DNA of 64,000 nt from Thermobifida fusca NBRC 14071 = JCM 3263 (GTDB lineage: Bacteria > Actinomycetota > Actinomycetes > Streptosporangiales > Streptosporangiaceae): assembly GCF_001592045.1 (NCBI RefSeq), contig NZ_BCWB01000024.1, positions 1-64,000 of the forward strand, in the 5' to 3' direction. Shown here one piece after another: positions 7,496 through 16,368 of the stretch (the first letter of the stretch is position 1; each line of letters starts with the position of its first letter). Made by a program: the position numbers and the translations under genes. A model generated the notes under the pieces. The model did not search any database. It had not been told where the DNA came from and saw only the letters and a list, made by a program, of their open reading frames with translations.

Positions 7496-10258
7496 TCACT
7501 GTCCGCTGATCAGTCGGGCAAGCTCCACGCGAGAGCGGATCTGCAACTGGCGGAAGATGTTGCGCAGATGGTGCTCCACAGTGCGCGGACTGATGTAGAG
7601 GCGCTGCGCGATCTCCCGGTTGGTGGCGCCCTCCGCCACCAACCGTGCGATCTGCTCCTGCTGGGGGGTCAGCCCCGCGGTGGGTGCGGGAGTGTCGTCG
7701 AGCGCCTCCCCGGTGGCACGCAACTGCTCCTTGGCCTGCTGCAGCAGCAGCGGCGTCTCCAACCGGGTGAACGCCTCCACCGCGGCCCGCAGGTGGGGGC
7801 GGGCCGCGGACGGCAGCCGCGAGCGGCGCAGCAGCGTGCCGTACGCCATCCGGGTCCGCGCCTCCTCGATACCGCCGCCCCCGCCCCGGCGGTGCAGGTT
7901 GAGCGCCTCCTCGAAGTATTCGCGGGCGGTCTCGCCGTCGCTCAGCAAGGCCCGGCAGCGGGCGACGAGCGCCAAGTCGTTGGGGCTCTGCGTGGCGTTG
8001 GCCCACTGCTCGAAGCTGGCTAGCGCGGCCTCAGCCCGCTGGGTCTCCCCTATGTGCACGGCTGCCTCCACGTAGTGGGGCACGCTCAGCAGGCGGATCG
8101 TGGGGTGGCCCTGGCAGGGTTCGCTGCGCGCCAGCTCTTCGAGGCGGGTCGCGGCCTCGTGCATCCGGCCCCGGGTCAGGTCGAGGTAGGCCAGGGCCCA
8201 CTCGGTGAGCGCCCGCGCCAAGCCCAACGGCCGGCTGTCGGTGTGCTCGGTGACGGCCGCCACCCGGGTGGCGCATTCTTCCGCGTCCCCGCGCAGTGCC
8301 GCCAGCATGGCCAGGACAGCCAGGTGGTGGGCGGCGCAGTTGCGCTGCCCCGTCTCCGTGGACAACCGCAGCCCCAGGGAAGCGTGTTCGGTCGCGGTGG
8401 CCAGCGAGCCGTGGAGGAACTCGCCGTAGACGGCGTAGGACAGTGCTTTGGGCACCATCGACACGGTGCCGCGTACCCCGGCGCGGGCGATCGCCCGGGC
8501 GGTCTGGCGGCGCGCCCCGATCGCGTCACCCAGGCGCAGGGACGCCACGATCGACCGGATCAAACCGAGCGGCTCATCGTCGTCCTCCACGAGCTCCACC
8601 GACCGGCGGAGCGGTTCCAGCGCCGCCGCATAGTTCCCCTGGAACGCCAGCATCGAGCCTTCCAGGTAGGCCAGCCCGGAGTCGCGCTGCGGGTCGGACA
8701 CGTCGAGGGTGAGCGCCTGGCGTGCCGCGGCGATGAAACGGCTGATGTCCCCGGCGAGGGAAGCGGCGTCAGCGGCGCGCAGCAGCAGGGCCCGGGCCTG
8801 CTGGGGGTTGTGGTCGGCGAGCTCGCGGGCCGCCGACATCAACTGGTCGCAGCCTTGGACCGAGTCTTCTTCTCCGACCGCCCGGTAGCCGTTGACCATG
8901 TCCGGCAGTCCGCGGATGCGGGCGATCGGCACATAGGGAGCGGCCTGTTTGATGAGGATGGTGCTGCGGCTGTACTGGCCTGCCGCCCACGCCTGGTAGG
9001 AGGCTTCCGCGAGGCGGTTGGCCCGCCGGCTGGGTTTCGTGGTCAGCTCAGCGGCCCGCTCCAGCAGGATCGACGCCTCCTGGGCGGTCAGGCCGGGCTC
9101 GCCCGCCGAGACCGCCGAGGTGATCTCGTATCCCAGTTCCTCGTCGGGGCCCCGGGTGGCTGCGGCGCGATGCCACAGCACCCGGTAGCGGGGGCCGCGG
9201 CCGTCCAGCAGCCGCGCCATCTCCAAGTGCGCCCGGGTCAGCTCGGCGCTGGTCGCGCGGCGGCACACCACTTCGCCCATCATCGGGTCGGTGAACTCCA
9301 CCCGGTCGGCTTCCACGTAGAGCAGCCCGGCCCGCTCTGCCCGGTCAAGTGCCGCCACCGGGTCGTAGTCGCCGTCGCCCTCCGCGGTCAGGACCGGGAC
9401 CGCCACCCCGGGTTCCACGGCGGCCAACAGCAGCAGCCGGGACACGTCCGCGGGCAGGAAGTCCAGTGTCTCGGCGTAGGCGTCCATGATCTCCGCGGGC
9501 AGCGGCAGCATGACCGACAGCGGTTCGGTGCCGGCACGCTGGGCGGGGGACAGCGATGCGGCGTAGTGGCGCGCGACCATAGGGTTGCCGTGGGCGCGGC
9601 GTACGAGTTCGCTGCGCACCGCCGGGTCCAGGTCGGGCGCGGTCTCCTCCAACACCTGGTGGAGGGTCTCCTCCGTCAAGGGGGCCAAGCGCATCCGGGG
9701 CAGCCCGGACAGTTCCCGGGGCGCGGTGTCCCGGGTGGCGAACAGAATCGCCGCCCGGATCCGGTTGAGACGGTGGGCGGCAAAAGAGAGCAGGGACAGC
9801 GAATCGGGGTCGACCCATTGGGCGTCGTCGACCACGCACACGAGAGGGCGTTCGTGGGACAGGGCGGTGACGAACGCTAAGACTGCGACCGATAGCGCCA
9901 ACCGGTCGTCCTCGGCGTAGCGGCCGCGGCGCAGGGCGTCGTCCAGCAGCCGCTCGTGCTCCGGGCTGAGCGTTCCCCGGAGGTGCAGTACCGGCAGCAG
10001 CAATCCGTGCAATCCGGCCAGGGGGAGTCCGGATTCTGGGCGGCGGCCGTTGACCCGGAGCACCCGGTGACTGTCAAGCCGGTCCAGGACGGCGTCCAGC
10101 AGCGCGCTCTTGCCGATCCCCGGACTGCCTTCGACAACCAGTGCCCCACCGCGCCCCTCACGCCCGCGGGAGGCCAGGGTGACCAGGTGTTCGACCTCCG
10201 CACCCCGGCCGTATGTGCGGGAGGCCGGGGCCATCAGTACGTCTGCCATGTGACCCAC
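7496..10258 (-). CDS. LAL/MalT-type LuxR-family ATPase regulator
   Basis: 920 residues. The N-terminal AAA/NACHT-like ATPase has a Walker A at GSPGIGKSALLDAVLD and a Walker B-like CVVDDAQWVDPDSL. A long helical, TPR-like middle follows. The last about 60 residues are a LuxR HTH (GLTPQQEQIARLVAEGATN, then REIAQRLYISPRTVEHHLRN). Large ATP-binding LuxR regulators are signal-dependent activators of metabolic or antibiotic operons. It lies between the liv-type transporter operon and the dehydrogenase operon, all on one strand, so it may control either; that is inference from position. The start is uncertain among in-frame starts at 10258, 10249 and 10234. Confidence 0.9.
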   Translation of the reverse strand: MGHMADVLMAPASRTYGRGAEVEHLVTLASRGREGRGGALVVEGSPGIGKSALLDAVLDRLDSHRVLRVNGRRPESGLPLAGLHGLLLPVLHLRGTLSPEHERLLDDALRRGRYAEDDRLALSVAVLAFVTALSHERPLVCVVDDAQWVDPDSLSLLSFAAHRLNRIRAAILFATRDTAPRELSGLPRMRLAPLTEETLHQVLEETAPDLDPAVRSELVRRAHGNPMVARHYAASLSPAQRAGTEPLSVMLPLPAEIMDAYAETLDFLPADVSRLLLLAAVEPGVAVPVLTAEGDGDYDPVAALDRAERAGLLYVEADRVEFTDPMMGEVVCRRATSAELTRAHLEMARLLDGRGPRYRVLWHRAAATRGPDEELGYEITSAVSAGEPGLTAQEASILLERAAELTTKPSRRANRLAEASYQAWAAGQYSRSTILIKQAAPYVPIARIRGLPDMVNGYRAVGEEDSVQGCDQLMSAARELADHNPQQARALLLRAADAASLAGDISRFIAAARQALTLDVSDPQRDSGLAYLEGSMLAFQGNYAAALEPLRRSVELVEDDDEPLGLIRSIVASLRLGDAIGARRQTARAIARAGVRGTVSMVPKALSYAVYGEFLHGSLATATEHASLGLRLSTETGQRNCAAHHLAVLAMLAALRGDAEECATRVAAVTEHTDSRPLGLARALTEWALAYLDLTRGRMHEAATRLEELARSEPCQGHPTIRLLSVPHYVEAAVHIGETQRAEAALASFEQWANATQSPNDLALVARCRALLSDGETAREYFEEALNLHRRGGGGGIEEARTRMAYGTLLRRSRLPSAARPHLRAAVEAFTRLETPLLLQQAKEQLRATGEALDDTPAPTAGLTPQQEQIARLVAEGATNREIAQRLYISPRTVEHHLRNIFRQLQIRSRVELARLISGQ

Positions 10259-10365
10259 GTTACCGAGACGTAGGTCACAGTCAACGGTGGGGTTGCTCTC
10301 CCTGCCCCCGGCGAAACTCCGCCTGGTCCCACCATTCGGGCCCTGAGCTGCGGAAGAGGGATGCC

Positions 10366-10396
10366 GCGAGGCCCGGAGCTGGGCCGGGCCTCGCGA
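10366..10396 (-). terminator. Terminator of the liv-type ABC operon
   Basis: CGCGAGGCCCGG (10366-10377) and CCGGGCCTCGCG (10385-10396) form a perfect 12-bp stem with a 7-nt loop, about 45 bp after the stop of the binding-protein gene on the minus strand. Confidence 0.75.
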
Positions 10397-10439
10397 GAGG
10401 ACGTGAAGGCTTTTCCGCCGCTGCGGCAGAAGGGCTCGG

Positions 10440-11756
10440 TCAGTCGTGGAAGTCGTACTCGTCGGGGCCGACCCGCTCGTAGTCGACGGGGGAGATCTCG
10501 CCGCCTTCCCGGTCGGTCACCATGGGCTCCTGGAGGCGCTTCATGGTGCCGCCGTCCTCACCGGCCTGGTACTGCTGCACGAGCACACCGGCGTGTCCGC
10601 CGTGGTCGTCCGCGGACGAGGCGAAGGGGACCAGCCCGGGGCCCTGCCACTCCATGTTCTCCACCGCTTCGATGAGGCTCTTGCGCGTCGGGTTCTCGCC
10701 CGCGGCTTTGAGCGCCTTGGCGAACATCACGGCCTGCACCATGCCGTAGATGCGGGTGTTGGTGAGCTCACCCTCGCCGTACTCCTCGTGGATCTTGGTG
10801 AAGAACTGCGTCCACGGGTCGTCGGTCATGTTCACCTGGGGCAGGTAGCCGCTGGTGATGATGCCGTCGAGGATCTGGTCGACCGGCAGCTCGTCGTCGT
10901 CGGCGTACTCCTTGAGCAGGCCGCGCAGGGTGGGGATGTCAGAGCCGATGCTGCTGATCACCCACTGCGGGTGGTAGCCCTGGCCGACCGCGTTGAGGAT
11001 GCCCAGCGCAGCGAAGGCCGGGATGCAGGCGCAGACCACGATGTCCGCCTTGGCCTCCTTGAACGAGGCGATCTGCCCGCCGACCGCGTCGGGTGCGGTG
11101 GACTCGTATCCTTCGTCGGCCACGACCTTGTCGGCCAGGTACTGGTCGAGCCCGGCGATCGAGTCGCTTCCCACGTCGTCGTTCTGGTAGTAGTAGGCGA
11201 CCTTGGCGTCAGGGAAGTTCTCTTCGATGTACTTGGCGAGGACCTTGGCTTCCTTGGTGTAGTCGACCTGGTAGCCGTAGGTCAGCGGGTACTGCTCGGG
11301 GTCGTTCCACATCAACGCGCCCGAGGAGGGGAACAGGTCCGGGACGCCCTTGTCGTTGAGGTACTGGATGACCTTGGAGTGGGTGGGGGTGCCCAGACCG
11401 CCGAGCATGGCGAAGATCTGCTCGCCTTCCACGAGCTCCTGGGTCACCTCCACGGTCTTGGTCGGGTCGTAGACGTCGTCCTTGACCAGGTATTCGATCT
11501 TTCGGCCGTGGATGCCGCCCTGGTCGTTGATGTAGTCGAACATCGCCGAGGCGCCCTGGGAGATCGCCAGGTACCCGGCGGAGGCGGGGCCGGTGAGCGG
11601 CTGGTGGGTGCCGATGGTGACCGTGTCGTCGGTGACTCCGACAGACACGTCCAGGTCGACCCCTTCAGAGTCCGCGACCTCGCCAGCGCCGCCGCAGGAG
11701 GTGGCCAGCAGCGACAGGGCCAGCATTCCCGCCGCCCACGTAATCGGTTTCCTCAT
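10440..11756 (-). CDS. Branched-chain amino-acid-type ABC transporter substrate-binding lipoprotein
   Basis: 438 residues. Lipoprotein signal MRKPITWAAGMLALSLLATSCGG with lipobox LATSC. The rest is a type I periplasmic-binding fold (Peripla_BP_6/LivJ-like): DTVTIGTHQPLTGPASAGYL, YINDQGGIHGRKIEYLVKDD, YDPTKTVEVTQELVE. It is the last gene of the livGFHM-like operon, 84 bp after livM. The family binds branched-chain amino acids, amides, urea or aromatic acids, so the true ligand is open. The neighbouring acyl-CoA/aldehyde/alcohol dehydrogenase operon hints at a carboxylic or aromatic compound, but this is inference. Confidence 0.9.
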   Translation of the reverse strand: MRKPITWAAGMLALSLLATSCGGAGEVADSEGVDLDVSVGVTDDTVTIGTHQPLTGPASAGYLAISQGASAMFDYINDQGGIHGRKIEYLVKDDVYDPTKTVEVTQELVEGEQIFAMLGGLGTPTHSKVIQYLNDKGVPDLFPSSGALMWNDPEQYPLTYGYQVDYTKEAKVLAKYIEENFPDAKVAYYYQNDDVGSDSIAGLDQYLADKVVADEGYESTAPDAVGGQIASFKEAKADIVVCACIPAFAALGILNAVGQGYHPQWVISSIGSDIPTLRGLLKEYADDDELPVDQILDGIITSGYLPQVNMTDDPWTQFFTKIHEEYGEGELTNTRIYGMVQAVMFAKALKAAGENPTRKSLIEAVENMEWQGPGLVPFASSADDHGGHAGVLVQQYQAGEDGGTMKRLQEPMVTDREGGEISPVDYERVGPDEYDFHD

Positions 11757-11840
11757 CTCACGCTCCCACGTGTGGTGATGTAGGGGAATAGGGGGATATG
11801 CAGGGGAATCAGGTGATGGTTGTGGGAAGAACCGGTGGGC

Positions 11841-12914
11841 TCACCGTCGGCGCACCACGCCGCTGAGGCGGCTGAGCGCGCCGTGGATGCCCATCGGCCA
11901 GGCCATAACGATGACGATGAGCAGCGTTCCGAAGAACACCAGCGGCACGTTGTCGGCCACGCTGCTGCTCAACCCGAGCAGGTCTGCCAGCTCCTTTCCT
12001 GCCAGTTCCAGGTAGACCAGGGCCAGCGCACCCCAGAACGCGCCCCACAGGCTGCCCAGCCCGCCCAGGACGAGCGCGGCAAGCAGGCTCAGCGACAGTG
12101 CGAGCGAGAACGAGCTGGGGGTGGCGGTGCCCAGCAGATAGGCTTCGCAGGCTCCCGCCAGCGACCCGCATCCGGCGCTGATGACGAACGCGGTCACTTT
12201 GGTGCGTCCCACGGGGATGCCCGCCATGGCGGCGGCCGCCTCGTCGTCGCGGATAGCGCGTAGCCGCCGGCCCAGCCGTCCCCGGCTCAGCGTCGCCAGC
12301 ACGACGAGGGCCACCAGCACGGTGAACCAGATGACCCAGGCCTTCCACTGGTTGTCGGTGACCAGCCCGGCGAGCTCGGGCGGGGCGCCGCGCATCTTGA
12401 ACAGCAGGCCGTTGGACCCGCCGAGAATGTCGGAGAAGTACAGGGCCAGGGCAGGCAAACCCACCGCCAGGGCGAGGGTGGCCCCGGCCAGGTAGGGGCC
12501 GTGCAGCCGCGCTGTGGCCGCGCCGACCACGATCCCGGCGAGGCAGCCCACGACTACGGTGAGCACCATGATCGCTGCCAGCGGCACCATCGGCGCGTGC
12601 AGCACGGTCAGAGCCGTGGCGTAGGCGCCGATGAACATGAAAGCGCCGTGCCCCAGGGAGATCTGCCCGCTGGCGCCGACCAGCAGTTGCAGCCCGGCGA
12701 TCGCGAGCATCAGGTAGCCCACTTTGGCGATGCGCAACTGCTCGATCGGGCCGACCAGGAAGGTCAGTGCGACGACCCCGAGGAGGGCGAGCAGGGCCGC
12801 AGCCAGGTGGGTGAGCAGCACGGGCCGGATCCGGGGCCGGGGGCGCGTGGACGGCGCGGCCTTGGGGGCGACCACGTCCGTCGGCGGGTCGTCTCGTCGC
12901 AGGGAGGAGGTCAT
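11841..12914 (-). CDS. livM: Branched-chain amino-acid-type ABC permease, LivM type
   Basis: 357 residues with about ten hydrophobic segments. Family motifs: GASGQISLGHGAFMFIGAY near residue 80, and RAIRDDEAAAAMAGIPVGRTKVTAFVISA, the cytoplasmic loop that meets the ATPase. A charged N-terminal extension of about 25 residues precedes the first membrane helix. The start lies 3 bp after the livH stop, indicating translational coupling. It forms the transmembrane channel together with LivH. Confidence 0.92.
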   Translation of the reverse strand: MTSSLRRDDPPTDVVAPKAAPSTRPRPRIRPVLLTHLAAALLALLGVVALTFLVGPIEQLRIAKVGYLMLAIAGLQLLVGASGQISLGHGAFMFIGAYATALTVLHAPMVPLAAIMVLTVVVGCLAGIVVGAATARLHGPYLAGATLALAVGLPALALYFSDILGGSNGLLFKMRGAPPELAGLVTDNQWKAWVIWFTVLVALVVLATLSRGRLGRRLRAIRDDEAAAAMAGIPVGRTKVTAFVISAGCGSLAGACEAYLLGTATPSSFSLALSLSLLAALVLGGLGSLWGAFWGALALVYLELAGKELADLLGLSSSVADNVPLVFFGTLLIVIVMAWPMGIHGALSRLSGVVRRR

Positions 12915-12917
12915 CGG

Positions 12918-13781
12918 CTACACCTTTCGCACGGTCGCCCGGGAGAAGAGTCCGGCGGGGCGCAGGCTGAGCACGGCAATGAGGATCGCCAGGGCGGCGA
13001 GGGTGGTGAGTTCGGAGCCCACGTAGCCGGAGACATAGGACAGGCCCACGCCCAGCACCAGGCCGCCGGCCAGCGCGCCGAACGGGTTGTCCAAGCCGCC
13101 GAGTACGGCGGCCGCGATGCCGTAGACGAACACGGCGTCGAGCACGGTCGGGGACAGCAGCGGGGGCACCGCGAGCATTCCGGCAAGAGCGCCGATCGCC
13201 GAGGCGATGCCCCAGCCGAGGGTGAGCATCAGCCCGACCCGGACGCCGCTGAGCCGCGCGGACTCTGCGTGGAAGGCGGCGGCCCGCATCCGCAGCCCTA
13301 GCGGGGTAAAGCGGTAGAGGAGGAAGAGCACTGTGGCGACTACCCCGACCGCGGCGAGCGCGAAGATCTCCTCTGGGGAGATCGGGACTGCGGCCAAGTC
13401 GCGGAAGCTCATCGGCGGCGGGAAGGAGTGCTGCAGGTTGCCCCAGATCATGCCGGCCAGCCCTTGCAGCACCATCAGCAGGCCGAGCGTGAGGATGATG
13501 GCGTTGAGCGGGGACTTGTCCTGCACGGGGCGGACCAGCAGCCGTTCGGTGACCACACCGAGCAGGGTTCCGCTGGCCATGGCGGTGGCGAAACCGAGCC
13601 AGTAGCTGCCCGTCGCCTGGGTGACGGTGTAGGCGAGGTAGACCGCCATGAGCGCGAGGGCAGGCTGAGCGAAGTTCACTACCCGGGTCGCCTGGTAGAT
13701 GATGACGAGGGACAGCCCCAAGGCCGCATAGATCGCGCCGTTGGCGATGCCCTCGAAGGTCAGACTGATGAACTGGTTCAC
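12918..13781 (-). CDS. livH: Branched-chain amino-acid-type ABC permease, LivH type
   Basis: 287 residues with about eight hydrophobic segments. It starts MNQFISLTFEGIANGAIYAA, typical of LivH; the motif RAAAFHAESARLSGVRVGLM is the coupling loop, and the C-terminal GGLDNPFGALAGGLVLGVG is also characteristic. It pairs with LivM (3 bp downstream) and lies 9 bp after livF. Together with LivF, LivG and the binding lipoprotein it forms a complete importer. Confidence 0.93.
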   Translation of the reverse strand: MNQFISLTFEGIANGAIYAALGLSLVIIYQATRVVNFAQPALALMAVYLAYTVTQATGSYWLGFATAMASGTLLGVVTERLLVRPVQDKSPLNAIILTLGLLMVLQGLAGMIWGNLQHSFPPPMSFRDLAAVPISPEEIFALAAVGVVATVLFLLYRFTPLGLRMRAAAFHAESARLSGVRVGLMLTLGWGIASAIGALAGMLAVPPLLSPTVLDAVFVYGIAAAVLGGLDNPFGALAGGLVLGVGLSYVSGYVGSELTTLAALAILIAVLSLRPAGLFSRATVRKV

Positions 13782-13790
13782 GGGATCACC

Positions 13791-14516
13791 TCAAAAACCC
13801 AGGTAGGCGTGGCGCATCCGGTCGTCCGCGAGCAGTTCGGCGGAGCTGCCCCGCGCAACAACTGCTCCCTGGGAGAGCACGAAACCGTGGTCGGTGATGG
13901 ACAGGGCGCTTGCGGCGTTCTGTTCCACCAGCACCACGGTCAGCCCAGTGCGGTCGCGCAGGTCGTGCAGCAGCCGCATGATCTGCTGGGTGATGAGCGG
14001 GGCGAGCCCGAGGGAGGGCTCGTCCAGCAGCAGCACGGCAGGTCGGGCCATCAGGGCCCGGCCGATGGCGACCATTTGGCGTTCCCCGCCGGAAAGGGAG
14101 GCTGCGGGCTGGTTGCGCCGCTCCACCAGGGGCGGGAACAGTTCGTAGACCTCGTCGAGGGCTTGGGCCCGGTCGCGCCGGTCGGCGCGCCACAGCCCGC
14201 CCAGCCGCAGGTTCTCCTCCACGGTCAAGTCGACGATGACCCCGCCGCCTTCCGGGACGTGGGCGAGACCGCGGCGGACCATGCTCTCGGCGGGGGCGCC
14301 GGTGATGTCTTCGCCGTTGACGAGGATCCGGCTGCCGGGGGCGGCGGGCTGGAGCCCGGAGATGGTGCGCAGCAGGGTGGTCTTCCCGGATCCGTTGGCG
14401 CCCAGGACCGCGCAGATCTCTCCCGGCTGGACGGTCAGGGACACCGAGCGTAGGGCTTGGACCGCCCCGTAGTAGGTGGAGAGGTTCTCGATCTGCAGAA
14501 TCGGGGTGTCACTCAC
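13791..14516 (-). CDS. livF: Branched-chain amino-acid-type ABC transporter ATPase, LivF type
   Basis: 241 residues from a GTG at 14516 that overlaps the livG stop (GTGAGTGA), the usual coupled arrangement; an upstream ATG at 14558 lies inside livG and is less likely. Walker A GANGSGKTTLLRT, signature LSGGERQMVAIGRALMARP, Walker B VLLLDEPSLGL, switch His in VLVEQN. The short LivF form (about 235-240 residues) is matched. It energises uptake through LivH/LivM. Confidence 0.92.
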   Translation of the reverse strand: MSDTPILQIENLSTYYGAVQALRSVSLTVQPGEICAVLGANGSGKTTLLRTISGLQPAAPGSRILVNGEDITGAPAESMVRRGLAHVPEGGGVIVDLTVEENLRLGGLWRADRRDRAQALDEVYELFPPLVERRNQPAASLSGGERQMVAIGRALMARPAVLLLDEPSLGLAPLITQQIMRLLHDLRDRTGLTVVLVEQNAASALSITDHGFVLSQGAVVARGSSAELLADDRMRHAYLGF

Positions 14517-15303
14517 CGGCAGCCTCCTGCACCGGAGTGCCCAGGTAGGCCTCCGCAACCGCGGGGTCTGCTTGGACGACGGACGGCGGACCGGAGCAGA
14601 TGACCTGGCCGAAGTTGAGGACGACGATGTGGTCGCACACGTCCATGACCAGGTCCATGTGGTGTTCGACGAGGACGACGCCCATGGTTTGGCTGCACCG
14701 CCGGATCGTGGCGGCCAGGTCGGCCATGTCCGCGCCGGACAGGCCGCTGGCGGGTTCGTCCATGAGCAGCAGTTCAGGTTCGGCGACGAGGGCGCGGGCC
14801 AGGGCCACGCGTTTCTGCAGTCCGTAGGGGAGGGTCGAGGGGTAGGCGTGGGCGACGTCGGCGATCCCGAACTCTTCGAGCACGGCCATGGCCCGGTCGG
14901 TGAGCTCCCGTTCGTCGCGCTGGTAGCTGCCGAGTCCGGTGAGCATGCCGGGGAGTCGGGAGCGGCCCAGCGGGTCGGCGCCGACGATCACGTTGTCCAG
15001 GACCGTCATCCTCTCGAAGAGGTTGAGGCCTTGGAAGGTGCGGGCGATTCCCAGGCGTGCAAGCTGGTGGGGACGATGGTTGCGCAGGGGGCGCCCTTTG
15101 AAGGTGATCGTGCCGCGCTGGGGTCTCACCACGCCGGTTATCACGTTGAACAGCGTGGTTTTACCGGCTCCGTTCGGGCCGATGAGGCCAGTCACGCTCT
15201 GGGGGGCGATCGTCAGTCCGACATCGGAGAGCGCGGCGAGGCCTCCGAATCGGACGGTTACCCCCTCGACCTCCATCAGGGGGGAGGGTGCGGTAGGGGC
15301 CAT
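14509..15303 (-). CDS. livG: Branched-chain amino-acid-type ABC transporter ATPase, LivG type
   Basis: 264 residues from the ATG at 15303 (AAGAGG 4 nt upstream). The frame is open further upstream, but that stretch covers the intergenic palindrome and has no RBS. Walker A GPNGAGKTTLFNVITG, signature LPYGLQKRVALARALVAEP, Walker B LLMDEPASGLS, then VLVEHHMDLVMDVCD, the LivG switch region. First gene of the livGFHM-binding protein operon, divergent from the SDR gene, with the large palindrome at 15356-15393 between them. Confidence 0.92.
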   Translation of the reverse strand: MAPTAPSPLMEVEGVTVRFGGLAALSDVGLTIAPQSVTGLIGPNGAGKTTLFNVITGVVRPQRGTITFKGRPLRNHRPHQLARLGIARTFQGLNLFERMTVLDNVIVGADPLGRSRLPGMLTGLGSYQRDERELTDRAMAVLEEFGIADVAHAYPSTLPYGLQKRVALARALVAEPELLLMDEPASGLSGADMADLAATIRRCSQTMGVVLVEHHMDLVMDVCDHIVVLNFGQVICSGPPSVVQADPAVAEAYLGTPVQEAAGE

Positions 15304-15355
15304 GAAGCCTCTTTCTGTCAGTGCGGAGCCACCGCGTCTTGGACCGCGGGGATAT

Positions 15356-15393
15356 ACCTCGCCGCATACCAACTGGTTGGCATGCGGCGAGGT
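15356..15393. promoter_or_regulatory. 38-bp inverted repeat, candidate operator between livG and the SDR gene
   Basis: Outer arms ACCTCGCCGCAT (15356-15367) and ATGCGGCGAGGT (15382-15393) are perfect complements. Inside lies a second dyad CCAAC-TG-GTTGG (15369-15380). The element stands 53 bp upstream of livG in a divergent promoter region, so an operator fits better than a terminator. The inner CCAACTGGTTGG core is of the kind bound by TetR-type dimers. The cognate regulator is unknown; the two FadR-type regulators at 16369 and 18340 are also candidates. Confidence 0.6.
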
Positions 15394-15595
15394 CACGAGT
15401 GCGGCGCGCCGGGGAGGGACTGAAGGGGGGACAACGCCGCGGACCATCAAGTTACCTATGACCTGGATCACCTGGAAGTGGTCTCGCGCGGAACCGGTGA
15501 TTTCACCGATAGGCCCTTGCACCGCGATGACCTGCGGCGTAAAAATAATTCAGATTTATTTAGGCGACTGTGACCGTCCGACTCCGGAGCGCATC

Positions 15596-16366
15596 GTGCC
15601 CCTTCCTGTCCGTACCGCCCGCTTCACCGACCGCGTCGCCCTCGTCACCGGGGCCGCAGGCGGCATCGGGGCCGCAACCGCACAGCGGCTAGCCGCCGAA
15701 GGCGCCGCCGTGGTCCTCACCGACATCGACACGGAACGCGGAGAACGCGTCGCCGCCCGCCTCCGCGACCAAGGCCACCGGGCGGTCTTCCAGTACTGCG
15801 ATGTCTCCGACGAAGACTCCTGGGCCCACGCCGTCCGCACCGCCAACGACACGTTCGGCCCCGTCGACGCCCTCGTGAGCAACGCCTACCGCGTCACCAT
15901 CGCCCCCGCCCACGCCACCTCGCTTGCCGACTGGAACGACCAGATCGCGGTGACCCTCACCGCTACTTTCCTCGGGGTACGCGCCTGCCTCACTGACCTC
16001 CTGGCCCGCAACGGCAGTGTGGTCGCGGTGTCCTCTGTGCACGCCATGGTGGGCCTGCCCGGCCGCCCCGCCTATGCCGCGGCCAAAGCCGGGCTGACTG
16101 GACTGGCCCGGCAGCTCGCCGTGGAATACGGGCCGCAGATCCGGGTCAACAGCGTCCTCCCCGGCCCGATCCGCACCCGGGCTTGGGACAACGTCAGCGA
16201 AGACGACGTGCGCCGCAGCGTGGAGCAGACCGTGGCAGGCCGCCTCGGCGAACCCGACGAAGTCGCCGCCGCGATCGCCTTCCTCCTCTCCTCCGACGCC
16301 TCCTACATCACCGGCACCACACTGCTGGTCGACGGCGGCTGGACCTCCTACAAAACCTCCGCGTGA
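15596..16366 (+). CDS. Short-chain dehydrogenase/reductase
   Basis: 256 residues from a GTG at 15596 with GGAG 6 nt upstream. Classical SDR: cofactor motif TGAAGGIGAA, acidic residue in LTDIDTERG favouring NAD(H), the structural Asn region reading SNAYRV (usually NNAG), catalytic Ser in VSSVHAM and YAAAK (Tyr and Lys), and the C-terminal YITGTTLLVDGGW. It stands 2 bp before a FadR-type regulator gene and in one run with a galactonate dehydratase. A role oxidising a sugar or sugar acid in that pathway is likely but inferred. Confidence 0.92.
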   Translation: MPLPVRTARFTDRVALVTGAAGGIGAATAQRLAAEGAAVVLTDIDTERGERVAARLRDQGHRAVFQYCDVSDEDSWAHAVRTANDTFGPVDALVSNAYRVTIAPAHATSLADWNDQIAVTLTATFLGVRACLTDLLARNGSVVAVSSVHAMVGLPGRPAYAAAKAGLTGLARQLAVEYGPQIRVNSVLPGPIRTRAWDNVSEDDVRRSVEQTVAGRLGEPDEVAAAIAFLLSSDASYITGTTLLVDGGWTSYKTSA

Positions 16367-16368
16367 CC

